A DNA stretch of 7,270 nt from CAYMCJ01 sp964388985 (GCA_964388985.1 CAYMCJ010000051.1:1-7270), one strand, 5' to 3'; numbered from the stretch's first letter, positions 1-5,931 are shown. Numbers and translations: made by a program. Notes: a model not told the origin generated them from the letters alone.

Positions 1-20
1 TACAAAAATGTTAAAAGCAA

Positions 21-58
21 ATAATTGTAATTTATTGTAAATAATTGTAAATAGGTAA
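21..58. repeat. 10-bp periodic GTAA repeat in the leader of the glycosyltransferase gene
   Basis: Units ATAATTGTAA (21-30), TTTATTGTAA (31-40), ATAATTGTAA (41-50) and ATAGGTAATA (51-60) follow each other, so GTAA recurs at 27, 37, 47 and 55. A related array with the same 10-10-8 spacing lies at 5721-5780, and both are followed by ATTATTTGT (65-73 and 5772-5780). This points to a dispersed repeat family rather than a gene-specific regulator. Function is unknown. Confidence 0.6.
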
Positions 59-73
59 TAGTTCATTATTTGT

Positions 74-1165
74 ATGAAAGTTTTAAGTATAGGATTAGAC
101 AATTCAATATTGGATAAAAATTCCCATTTGGCCGGGAGGGCGGTTGAGTATGGAGAAATGGTTGATAAATATGTTGTAATTGTTCCCGCCGACAAGGATC
201 GCAAAGTGATATTATCGGGCAAAGCAGATGCTTACGGGGTTGGTGGAATGGTTAAATTAGTTAAATTAGTTAGATTATATAAATTAGGAAAAAAATTGCT
301 CCGGAAAGACAAATTTGATATTATTACTGTGCAGGACCAGTATTATTTAGGCTGGATTGGTTTAAAATTAGCGCGGAAGTTTAAAATTGGTATAGAAATT
401 CAGGCGCATGGCTTTGAGAAATATAAGGGGTTACGCAAGCTGATTGCTAAATATGTTATTTCTAATGCCGGTGTTATCAGGACAGTCAGTCAAAGATTAA
501 AAAAGCATTTGATTAAGGAGTTTGGGGTGGACGAGAGCAGGATTACGGTGGTGCCGATATATACGAATATTGCGCTTACCACGGGATTGCCGCGTCGGTC
601 GGCAAGCCGACCTCCTCGCAATGACATTGTTTTTTTAACCATTGGTCGGTTGGTGCCGGTAAAGAATATTGAGATGCAAATTAGAGCTATGGCCGAGGTG
701 GTAAAAAAGCATAAAAATGTGGAATTGTTGATTGTGGGAGACGGAAATGAGATGGAAAATTACAAATTACAAATTACAAATTACGAATTAGAGGGCAGGG
801 TAAAATTGTTAGGATGGCAGGAATATTTAAGTGAGTTTTATAAAAAGGTAGACGCGTTTTTACTTACGTCAAACACGGAAGGTTGGGGATTGGTTGTTAT
901 TGAAGCGGCCAGTTTTGGTTTACCGATTATTATGACTGATGTGGGTTGCGCCGGCGAGACTATTAAAGACGGAGAATCTGGAATTGTAATTCCGGTTGGG
1001 GATCAAAAAGCGCTGGAAGAAGCAATGATTAAATTAATTGAGGAGCCGGAATTAAGAGAAAAGTTGGGTCAGGGAGCCAGGCGAGCCGTGGAAAAATTGC
1101 CAAGCGAGGAAGAGACGTTGAAGTTGTATAAGAAGTCATGGAATATGGCCAGAAATAATATCTAA
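74..1165 (+). CDS. Glycosyltransferase, GT4/GT1-type (GT-B fold)
   Basis: This 363-aa protein is a retaining GT-B glycosyltransferase that would move a sugar from a nucleotide-sugar donor to an envelope or glycolipid/polysaccharide acceptor at the cytoplasmic face of the membrane; donor and acceptor cannot be read. The N-terminal Rossmann-like acceptor domain spans about residues 1-165, with AHG near H112. The donor domain begins at IVFLTIGRLVPVKN (185-198; R192 and K197 fit the usual phosphate-binding pair). It continues through LLIVGDG (218-224) to the EX7E motif, E269 and E277 in NTEGWGLVVIEA. Length is normal for GT4 and no signal peptide or membrane helix is evident. No clear Shine-Dalgarno precedes ATG 74. 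Two repeats are translated in the gene: a palindromic element in the interdomain linker (about residues 171-185) and an AAATTAC heptamer array (residues 229-238). The stop overlaps an unused ATG at 1165. The family call is firm. Confidence 0.93.
   Translation: MKVLSIGLDNSILDKNSHLAGRAVEYGEMVDKYVVIVPADKDRKVILSGKADAYGVGGMVKLVKLVRLYKLGKKLLRKDKFDIITVQDQYYLGWIGLKLARKFKIGIEIQAHGFEKYKGLRKLIAKYVISNAGVIRTVSQRLKKHLIKEFGVDESRITVVPIYTNIALTTGLPRRSASRPPRNDIVFLTIGRLVPVKNIEMQIRAMAEVVKKHKNVELLIVGDGNEMENYKLQITNYELEGRVKLLGWQEYLSEFYKKVDAFLLTSNTEGWGLVVIEAASFGLPIIMTDVGCAGETIKDGESGIVIPVGDQKALEEAMIKLIEEPELREKLGQGARRAVEKLPSEEETLKLYKKSWNMARNNI
585..627. repeat. Short palindromic repeat (copy A) inside the glycosyltransferase CDS
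   Basis: The element starts with GATTGCC (585-591) and ends with TCGCAATGACAT (616-627). Outer arms ATTGC (586-590) and GCAAT (618-622) enclose a perfect 7-bp inner stem, GGTCGGC (597-603) with GCCGACC (606-612), around a 2-nt AA loop. It is translated in frame as a Pro/Arg/Ser-rich segment in the linker between the two Rossmann domains. Copy B at 1183-1221 shares the ends but not the centre. The layout recalls small palindromic elements such as Rickettsia RPEs that insert in frame in proteins; actual kinship is not shown. Confidence 0.8.
757..790. repeat. AAATTAC heptamer tandem array inside the glycosyltransferase CDS
   Basis: Four perfect copies of AAATTAC (757-784) are followed by GAATTA (785-790). 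They are read as NYKLQITNYEL (residues 229-239) in the donor domain, where GT4 proteins normally have a helix between the VGDG loop and the next strand. A degenerate related block lies downstream of rpoD at 5651-5690. Confidence 0.75.
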
Positions 1166-1182
1166 TGGCGTTTTATTCACGT

Positions 1183-1221
1183 GATTGCCACTCCGCCTTA
1201 AATGGCGGATCGCAATGGCAT
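1183..1221. repeat. Short palindromic repeat (copy B) between glycosyltransferase and hypothetical gene
   Basis: The element starts with GATTGCC (1183-1189) and ends with TCGCAATGGCAT (1210-1221), like copy A at 585-627. Outer arms ATTGC (1184-1188) and GCAAT (1212-1216) flank an inner stem TCCGCC (1192-1197) with GGCGGA (1204-1209) around a TTAAAT loop. It fills most of the gap between the upstream stop and the preferred start at 1231. Confidence 0.8.
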
Positions 1222-1230
1222 AATGATATT

Positions 1231-1686
1231 ATGAAGTTAATAATAAATAAAAATCAAATAGAGGGGGCAGCCGAGCAGTTTTTGCGCCGGGCCGGCTATG
1301 GCTATATAAGGGACAGGCAGAGAGGCAAGGAAAGTTTTGTCCGGCGCTTGGGGAGCGGATTTTATCCCCGGTTGCATATGTACGCGCAAGACAGAGGCGA
1401 ACAGATTATTTTTGATTTGCATCTGGACCAAAAGCAGGCCAGTTATCAGGGTTCGCATATGCACAATGCCGAGTATGAGGGGGAAATTGTAAAAGTTGAA
1501 ATTGAAAGGCTGAAGAGTTTATTAGAACAAGAAATAAGGAACACAGAACAGGGAACAAGAAATAAGGAACACAGAACAGGGAATAGGGACGGGAGTGAAG
1601 ATTTATTGGACAGGATTGGGCCGGGTAAATTGCCGGCAAAAGCGGAAAAGCCGGCAAAAAAGAGTTGGTGGAGAAGATTGTTTTAA
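1231..1686 (+). CDS. Conserved-looking hypothetical protein with basic C-terminal tail
   Basis: This 151-aa soluble protein has unknown function. Residues 1-100 form a compact-looking domain with the blocks EQFLRRAGYGYIRDR, FYPRLHMY and FDLHLDQKQASYQGSHMHN, then a helix (about 83-103). Several histidines (H49, H64, H76, H78) cluster, but I cannot assign a metal site. I remember similar small proteins from Parcubacteria-type genomes, without a function. Residues 99-120 are encoded by a 28-bp tandem duplication and are probably disordered. The tail is Lys/Pro-rich and ends in SWWRRLF, which could contact membrane or nucleic acid (inference). ATG 1231 is preferred over ATG 1165 (173 aa) because the extra 22 residues are mostly translated palindromic repeat. 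Neither start has a Shine-Dalgarno. The Nudix gene follows after 10 nt, suggesting co-transcription. Confidence 0.8.
   Translation: MKLIINKNQIEGAAEQFLRRAGYGYIRDRQRGKESFVRRLGSGFYPRLHMYAQDRGEQIIFDLHLDQKQASYQGSHMHNAEYEGEIVKVEIERLKSLLEQEIRNTEQGTRNKEHRTGNRDGSEDLLDRIGPGKLPAKAEKPAKKSWWRRLF
1525..1580. repeat. Perfect 28-bp tandem duplication inside the hypothetical CDS
   Basis: Positions 1525-1552 and 1553-1580 are identical 28-mers that begin GAACAAGAAATAAGG, followed by a partial third copy (GAATAGGG). Because 28 is not a multiple of three, the copies are read in different frames (EQEIRNTEQ then GTRNKEHRTG). The words resemble the GAACAAGG-type repeat at the end of the Nudix gene (2162-2228). Confidence 0.85.
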
Positions 1687-1696
1687 TTTTAGATTT

Positions 1697-2182
1697 ATGA
1701 ATACAGATAAAAAAAGATTTAAAATTACGCCAGCGGTTTATTTAGTTTTAGTAAAAGACGGTAAAATATTACTTCTTAGACGTTGTAATACCGGTCATCA
1801 TGACGGCGAATATAGTTTTGTGGCCGGGCATTTAAACGGCCGAGAGACCGTCAGGCAGGCGATGGCTCGTGAAGCCAAAGAAGAGGCTGATATAAAAATT
1901 AAAACAGACAATTTGGAAATAATTCATGTTATGAACAGAAATTCTAAAAATAATTCTGTTGATATAAGAGAAAGAATAGATTTTTTTATAAAGGCGGAAA
2001 GCTGGCAGGGCGAACCTAAAAACATGGAGATTGATAAATGTGATGATTTAAGCTGGTTTGATTTAGATAATTTGCCGGAAAATATTATTCCTTACATTAA
2101 ACAGACGATTGATTGTATAAGAAAAGGCGTATTATATAGTGAGTGGGGCTGGCCGGAGATCAGAACAAAGAACAAGGAATAA
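1697..2182 (+). CDS. Nudix (MutT-like) hydrolase
   Basis: This 161-aa enzyme should cleave a nucleoside diphosphate linked to another moiety (X), with Mg2+ or Mn2+; a role in clearing damaged or surplus nucleotides is likely but the substrate cannot be read. The Nudix box runs from G44 to I66: G44, E50, R58-E59, then E62-E63, which are the metal ligands. The consensus glycine near its end is D65 here, the one departure from GX5EX7REUXEEXGU. The N-terminal strands (ITPAVYLVLVKDGKILLLRR) and the C-terminal W-rich part fit a single Nudix fold of ordinary length. ATG 1697 is chosen because it begins just before the fold; an in-frame ATG at 1595 would overlap the previous gene by 92 nt. No Shine-Dalgarno is visible. 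The last residues (RTKNKE) and the TAA stop are made by a GAACAAGG-type repeat. Confidence 0.92.
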   Translation: MNTDKKRFKITPAVYLVLVKDGKILLLRRCNTGHHDGEYSFVAGHLNGRETVRQAMAREAKEEADIKIKTDNLEIIHVMNRNSKNNSVDIRERIDFFIKAESWQGEPKNMEIDKCDDLSWFDLDNLPENIIPYIKQTIDCIRKGVLYSEWGWPEIRTKNKE

Positions 2183-2236
2183 AGAACATAAAAAACGCTC
2201 CATTCTCTGTTTTATGTTCCTTGTTCTATATTTTTT
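2169..2236 (+). terminator. Repeat-built hairpin with T-run at the end of the Nudix gene
   Basis: AGAACAAG (2169-2176) pairs with CTTGTTCT (2220-2227), and GAACATAAAA (2184-2193) pairs with TTTTATGTTC (2210-2219). This leaves a 7-nt bulge on the left and a 16-nt loop (2194-2209). TTTTTT follows at 2231-2236. It has the form of an intrinsic terminator for the upstream genes, although the stem is AT-rich and its left arm includes the Nudix stop codon. The arms are inverted copies of a GAACAAGG-type repeat. The T-run ends 7 nt before the dnaG ATG, so partial read-through or attenuation is possible. Confidence 0.55.
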
Positions 2237-2243
2237 GTGATAT

Positions 2244-4187
2244 ATGCAACAGCCGAGTGATGAAATAAAATCAAGGCTGGACATCGTGGATGTACTGCGC
2301 GAGTATATCCCTTTAAAACCGGCCGGGATAAATTTCCGCGCCCTTTGTCCGTTTCACCGGGAAAAAACCCCGTCTTTTTTGGTATCGCCGGAAAAGCAGA
2401 TTTGGCATTGTTTTGGCTGCGAAAAAGGAGGGGATATATTTTCTTTTATTATGGAAATAGAGGGGGTCAGTTTTGTGGAAGCTTTGCGGATATTGGCGCC
2501 GAAAGCCGGAGTAACTTTAAAGCGTCAGGACCCGAAATTAACTTCGCAGCGCAATAGATTGCTGGATATTTTGGAAATAAGCGCCCGTTATTATCATAAG
2601 ATGTTATCGGAAGAGAGAGGAAAAGAGGCTTTGGGTTATTTAAATAAGCGCGGCCTGAATGAAGCCACGATTGATGAATGGCGGCTCGGTTATAGCCCTG
2701 ATTCCTGGGATGACTTGATTAATTTATTAAAAAGCAAGGGTTTTAACGACAATGAAATATTTTTAGCCGGTATGTCCATCAAGCGGGAGGGGGCGGGCCG
2801 ATTTTATAATCGTTTTAGGGGAAGAATTATGTTCCCAATTAGTGATGTTAACGGAAACATAGTGGCTTTTTCCGCCAGAGTCAGTCCGGAAAAAGAAAAA
2901 GAAGAGAAGCTGGGAAAATATATTAACAGTCCGCAGACAATGATTTATGATAAAAGTAGAATATTATTCGGTTTAGACAAAGCAAAAATGGCAATAAAAA
3001 ATGAAGATTTGGCAATAGCGGTAGAAGGGCAGATGGATGTAATAACGGCTTATGAGCATAATTTTAAAAATGTTGTCGCTTTTTCCGGAACCGCCATAAG
3101 CGAAGAGCATATTAAATTAATTAAACGTTATACAAACAATATTGCTTTTGCTCTTGATTCAGACTCAGCCGGACAGCTAGCGATAAGCAGGGGAGATGAT
3201 TTTATTAATAGTAAAAGAGTTAAAGAGGAAATAGCGGAGGATTCATGGGGCAACAAAAAAATATATTTAGATAAAGGTTTGAGCTACGAAATGAATGAAA
3301 CTATTATTGAGATTCCGGCGGGTAAAGACCCCGATGAATTTATAAAAAATAATCCTAAAAATTGGAAAACGGCCGTTCTAAATAGAAAAAGCTTAATGCA
3401 ACATTATTTTAATAATATATTAACAGGATTTAATGTTGATAATATAGAAAACAAGCGTTTAGTTACTCGGAAGCTTTTATCTAAAATCAGTAAGTTGGGA
3501 AATAAGATTGAGCAGGATTTCTGGCTGAAAAAATTAAGCCAAAAAATTGACGTGCCGGAAAATCTGTTGCGCGAGTCAATTGAAGCCAGATCGGTTGTTG
3601 TTCAGGATAAAGACAGCGATAATATCGGCAAAAATAAAATAGCTCAAAGCCGGGGGGAGATGCTATCCGAATTGTTATTGGTTTTAATAATAAAATTTCC
3701 TGACTTGTTGGATTACGTGGCCGGCAATATTTACGTGGACCAGCTGGCGGGAATTGCCAATAAGATTTTTTACAAGAATTTGATAATATATTATAATAGT
3801 ATTAAAGACAGTAAAATCAGCCGAACGAAAGGTGAAATAAAAATTGATTACAATAATTTTAAAAATTGGCTTGAAAATTTTTTAGCGGGCGAAAAAGAAA
3901 ATGAATCATCACTAAAAGTAAATGACAACCAAGACAGCCAGCTTAAATTATTTGATAAGTTGGTTCTTTTAGGTGATAAAGATTATTATGATTTAACCGG
4001 CCAGCAGGCGAATTTGGAAATAAATAAAATTATCGCTTATTTAAAAAAATTTTATTTGGTAAACAGAATGAAGGAAATTGAGAAATTAATTACGCAATCG
4101 GAAGAGGAAGCCGATGACGGAAAATTAAAAGAGTTAATGGAGGAATTAAAAATTTTATCGGATGAGTTCAGGGAAATTAAAAATTAA
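2244..4187 (+). CDS. dnaG: DNA primase DnaG
   Basis: This 647-aa primase would make short RNA primers at the replication fork, recruited by the replicative helicase DnaB. The N-terminal CHC2 zinc-binding domain has ligands C35, H38, C56 and C59 (CPFH and CFGC). The catalytic core carries YNRFRGRIMFPISD (188-201). Its TOPRIM domain has E261 in VEGQMD, D305 and D307 in ALDSDSAG, and D362 and D364 in AGKDPDEF; these are the expected metal-binding acidics. The C-terminal 280 residues are mostly helical and end in a long charged helical hairpin (about 590-645), fitting a helicase-binding domain. From D305 to D362 is 57 residues, about 20 more than I recall for E. coli DnaG (D309 to D345), suggesting an insertion near 320-346. 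No Shine-Dalgarno precedes ATG 2244. rpoD follows after 36 nt, the usual dnaG-rpoD pairing. Confidence 0.97.
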   Translation: MQQPSDEIKSRLDIVDVLREYIPLKPAGINFRALCPFHREKTPSFLVSPEKQIWHCFGCEKGGDIFSFIMEIEGVSFVEALRILAPKAGVTLKRQDPKLTSQRNRLLDILEISARYYHKMLSEERGKEALGYLNKRGLNEATIDEWRLGYSPDSWDDLINLLKSKGFNDNEIFLAGMSIKREGAGRFYNRFRGRIMFPISDVNGNIVAFSARVSPEKEKEEKLGKYINSPQTMIYDKSRILFGLDKAKMAIKNEDLAIAVEGQMDVITAYEHNFKNVVAFSGTAISEEHIKLIKRYTNNIAFALDSDSAGQLAISRGDDFINSKRVKEEIAEDSWGNKKIYLDKGLSYEMNETIIEIPAGKDPDEFIKNNPKNWKTAVLNRKSLMQHYFNNILTGFNVDNIENKRLVTRKLLSKISKLGNKIEQDFWLKKLSQKIDVPENLLRESIEARSVVVQDKDSDNIGKNKIAQSRGEMLSELLLVLIIKFPDLLDYVAGNIYVDQLAGIANKIFYKNLIIYYNSIKDSKISRTKGEIKIDYNNFKNWLENFLAGEKENESSLKVNDNQDSQLKLFDKLVLLGDKDYYDLTGQQANLEINKIIAYLKKFYLVNRMKEIEKLITQSEEEADDGKLKELMEELKILSDEFREIKN

Positions 4188-4223
4188 TATTTATTATTTT
4201 GTTATATAAATTAAATTTATTGC

Positions 4224-5645
4224 ATGGTCACAAAAAAGAAAATAACCAAAAAAATTAAGGCCGCGGCCAAAAAGGTAAAGAAAATAAAGAAAAAGCCGGT
4301 TGCCAAAAAGGCGACCAAGCCGGTTGCGCCGAAGAAAAAAGCTTTAATAAGAAAAACCGGGAAAGCTTCCGCTAAAGGTTGGCCAGCCGCGGCCAAAAAA
4401 GTTAAAAAATCAGCCAAAAAGACAGGTCGGGTTTTAAAGTTGAAAGAAAAAGCAAGAGGCGCCGTCGGCTGGAAAAAAATTAAGCCGGGAATAAAAAGAA
4501 AAATAGTAAAAAAAGACCTTAAAAGCGAAATCGTCAGCCCAAATCAGGAACAACTTGATAAATTAATTGCCAAGGGAAATAGTCGCGGTTTTGTAACCGA
4601 AACGGAATTGCTGTATTCTTTTCCCTATGTTGAGGAATATTTGTATGATTTTGAAATTTTTTTGGGAAAACTTCAGGATTGCGGCATAAAGATTATTGAA
4701 GATACCGGCAATATTTTGGAGTTTGAAATAAAAGACGAGGAAGAAAAGCAAGGTCGGAAGGATAAGGCCGGCGGGGTCGGTTCAAGAGATGCCGGGCGGG
4801 TGAATTTATCAAAATTAAACGCTGATTCAATTCAGATGTATTTAAAGGAAATCGGCCGGGTCTCCCTGCTTTCTTCGGAAGAGGAGATTAAATTAGCCAA
4901 GCGAAAGGAAAAAGGCGAAAGAGATGCGGAAAAAAGACTGATTGAAGCTAATTTACGTTTAGTGGTTTCAATCGCCAAGAAGTTTGTCGGTGCCAGAGGT
5001 TTAAGCCTTTTAGATTTAATTCAGGAAGGAAATATCGGCTTATTCAGGGCGGTGGAAAAATTTGAATACAGGAAAGGCTATAAATTTTCCACTTACGCCA
5101 CCTGGTGGATAAGACAGGCGATTACCCGGGCTTTGGCCGACCAGTCGCGGACAATCCGTATTCCCGTGCATATGGTTGAGACAATCAATAAATTTACGCA
5201 GATTGAGCGCCAGCTGATTCAGGATTTGGGCCGGGAACCGATGCCGGAAGAAATCGCGGCCGAGATGGGCGAGGACATTGAAAAGGTAAGACATATAATA
5301 AAAATATCGCAGGATACGATTTCTCTTGAAACCACGGTCGGGGAAGATGAGGAAGATTCAACCCTGGAAGATTTTATAGAAGATGTTAAAAACGTTGCTC
5401 CGGACCGTTCCGCCGCTTTACGGCTGTTAAAGGATTATGTAAAGGAAGTAATCGCCAATTTGTCTCCGCGCGAGCAAAAAATACTTGAAATGAGATTCGG
5501 CCTAACCGACGGCATAGCCCATACTTTGGAAGAAGTGGGCCAGGAGTTTGAGGTAACCCGCGAGCGCATCCGACAGATTGAAGCCAAGGCTCTGGAAAGA
5601 ATAAGAAAGCATAAAGAACTTATCAGTAAATTGAGAGATTATTAG
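4224..5645 (+). CDS. rpoD: Primary (group 1) RNA polymerase sigma factor RpoD/SigA
   Basis: This 473-aa housekeeping sigma factor directs RNA polymerase core to most promoters. Residues 1-100 are a low-complexity tail with about 39 lysines plus many alanines and prolines, resembling histone H1 tails. A region 1.1-like domain follows (about 105-160), then an acidic/basic linker (170-190). Region 1.2 spans about 198-230, and region 2 about 238-308, including YKFSTYATWWIRQAITRA, which reads -10 DNA. Region 3 covers about 313-390. Region 4 spans about 401-470, with the helix-turn-helix TLEEVGQEFEVTRERIRQIE that reads the -35 element. There is almost no non-conserved spacer between 1.2 and 2.1, as in Gram-positive SigA. 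The next in-frame Met is M205, so the tail and region 1.1 need the ATG at 4224. No Shine-Dalgarno is visible. The gene probably shares a transcript with dnaG. Confidence 0.97.
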   Translation: MVTKKKITKKIKAAAKKVKKIKKKPVAKKATKPVAPKKKALIRKTGKASAKGWPAAAKKVKKSAKKTGRVLKLKEKARGAVGWKKIKPGIKRKIVKKDLKSEIVSPNQEQLDKLIAKGNSRGFVTETELLYSFPYVEEYLYDFEIFLGKLQDCGIKIIEDTGNILEFEIKDEEEKQGRKDKAGGVGSRDAGRVNLSKLNADSIQMYLKEIGRVSLLSSEEEIKLAKRKEKGERDAEKRLIEANLRLVVSIAKKFVGARGLSLLDLIQEGNIGLFRAVEKFEYRKGYKFSTYATWWIRQAITRALADQSRTIRIPVHMVETINKFTQIERQLIQDLGREPMPEEIAAEMGEDIEKVRHIIKISQDTISLETTVGEDEEDSTLEDFIEDVKNVAPDRSAALRLLKDYVKEVIANLSPREQKILEMRFGLTDGIAHTLEEVGQEFEVTRERIRQIEAKALERIRKHKELISKLRDY

Positions 5646-5650
5646 TTTTT

Positions 5651-5690
5651 AATTACAAATACACAAATCAATTACGAATTTCACAAATTA
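5651..5690. repeat. Degenerate AATTACAAAT-type repeat downstream of rpoD
   Basis: The 10-base blocks AATTACAAAT, ACACAAATCA, ATTACGAATT and TCACAAATTA share the words ATTAC, ACAAAT and ACGAATT. They resemble the AAATTAC heptamer array translated in the glycosyltransferase gene (757-790, ending ACGAATTA). Confidence 0.5.
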
Positions 5691-5698
5691 TAGTTATC

Positions 5699-5745
5699 AT
5701 AAATTACCATTATATTTTTTAATAAAGTAACTTATGGTAATTTAT
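5699..5745. repeat. 12-bp perfect inverted repeat downstream of rpoD
   Basis: ATAAATTACCAT (5699-5710) is the exact reverse complement of ATGGTAATTTAT (5734-5745), separated by 23 nt. The arms are almost all A/T and no T-run follows, so it is a weak terminator candidate. It overlaps the GTAA-phased array. Confidence 0.6.
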
Positions 5746-5780
5746 AGTAAATCAGTAAATAGTGGTAAATTATTATTTGT
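5721..5780. repeat. 10-bp periodic GTAA repeat, second array
   Basis: GTAA recurs at 5727, 5737, 5747, 5755 and 5765, and ATTATTTGT closes the block at 5772-5780. The first three spacings (10, 10, 8) match the array at 21-58 exactly; this copy has one extra unit. Confidence 0.6.
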
Positions 5781-5855
5781 GAGTTTGGCGGTAATAAGAA
5801 GTTATATATTATTGTTTATAAATTGGGTGCGTAATTTATACTGTTTAAAATAAAG

Positions 5856-5901
5856 AAGCTCCTTGGTAACCGCAATGGCCAAAGGAGCTTTTTGGTTTTT
5901 T
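5856..5901. terminator. Intrinsic terminator between convergent genes, probably bidirectional
   Basis: AAGCTCCTTGG (5856-5866) pairs with CCAAAGGAGCTT (5879-5890) with one bulged A and a 12-nt loop. On the plus strand TTTTT GG TTTTTT follows (5889-5901), a good U-tract for ending dnaG-rpoD transcription about 210 nt past the rpoD stop. On the minus strand the hairpin is followed by a weaker T-rich run (complement of 5845-5857), so it could also end transcripts of the convergent gene whose stop lies at 5932. Confidence 0.85.
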
Positions 5902-5931
5902 AGTTTCGCTGTTGACTCTGGCCGTGTTTTT

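Larger units (their letters stand above)
5646..5855. other. AT-rich intergenic region made largely of short repeats
   Basis: No gene, tRNA or other RNA was recognised in these roughly 210 bases after rpoD. They contain a degenerate AATTAC/CACAAAT block (5651-5690), a 12-bp inverted repeat (5699-5745) and a GTAA-phased array (5721-5780). The rest (5781-5855) is AT-rich with no clear structure. Confidence 0.7.

Noticed and set aside
1165..1230. N-terminal extension of the hypothetical gene from ATG 1165
   Set aside because: Most of its 22 residues come from the palindromic repeat copy B; ATG 1231 begins the domain-like sequence. It is kept as a finding but not as the CDS start.
1525..1590. CRISPR array
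   Set aside because: The 28-bp units abut directly with no spacers; the 7-bp and 10-bp arrays elsewhere also lack unique spacers, and no cas gene is present.
1595..1696. Earlier in-frame ATG for the Nudix gene
   Set aside because: It would overlap the preceding gene by 92 nt and add a basic stretch that is the out-of-frame reading of that gene; the Nudix fold starts right after ATG 1697.
4203..4210. Separate rpoD promoter with TATATAAA as -10
   Set aside because: The whole 36-nt gap is A/T-rich, no -35 is recognisable, and co-transcription with dnaG explains the arrangement.
4217..4417. Phe/Ala-rich open frame on the minus strand opposite the start of rpoD
   Set aside because: It is the complement of the Lys-rich rpoD tail and has no independent support; its apparent hydrophobicity follows from AAA codons read in reverse.
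5871..5880. Third copy of the ATTGC/GCAAT palindrome in the terminator loop
   Set aside because: Only CGCAATGGC matches the element's right end; no left GATTGCC partner is present, so this is probably chance.
5812..5901. Small RNA gene with a TTGTTT/TATACT promoter just before the terminator
   Set aside because: The hexamers are 19 bp apart and weak, and the predicted transcript would be little more than the terminator hairpin.
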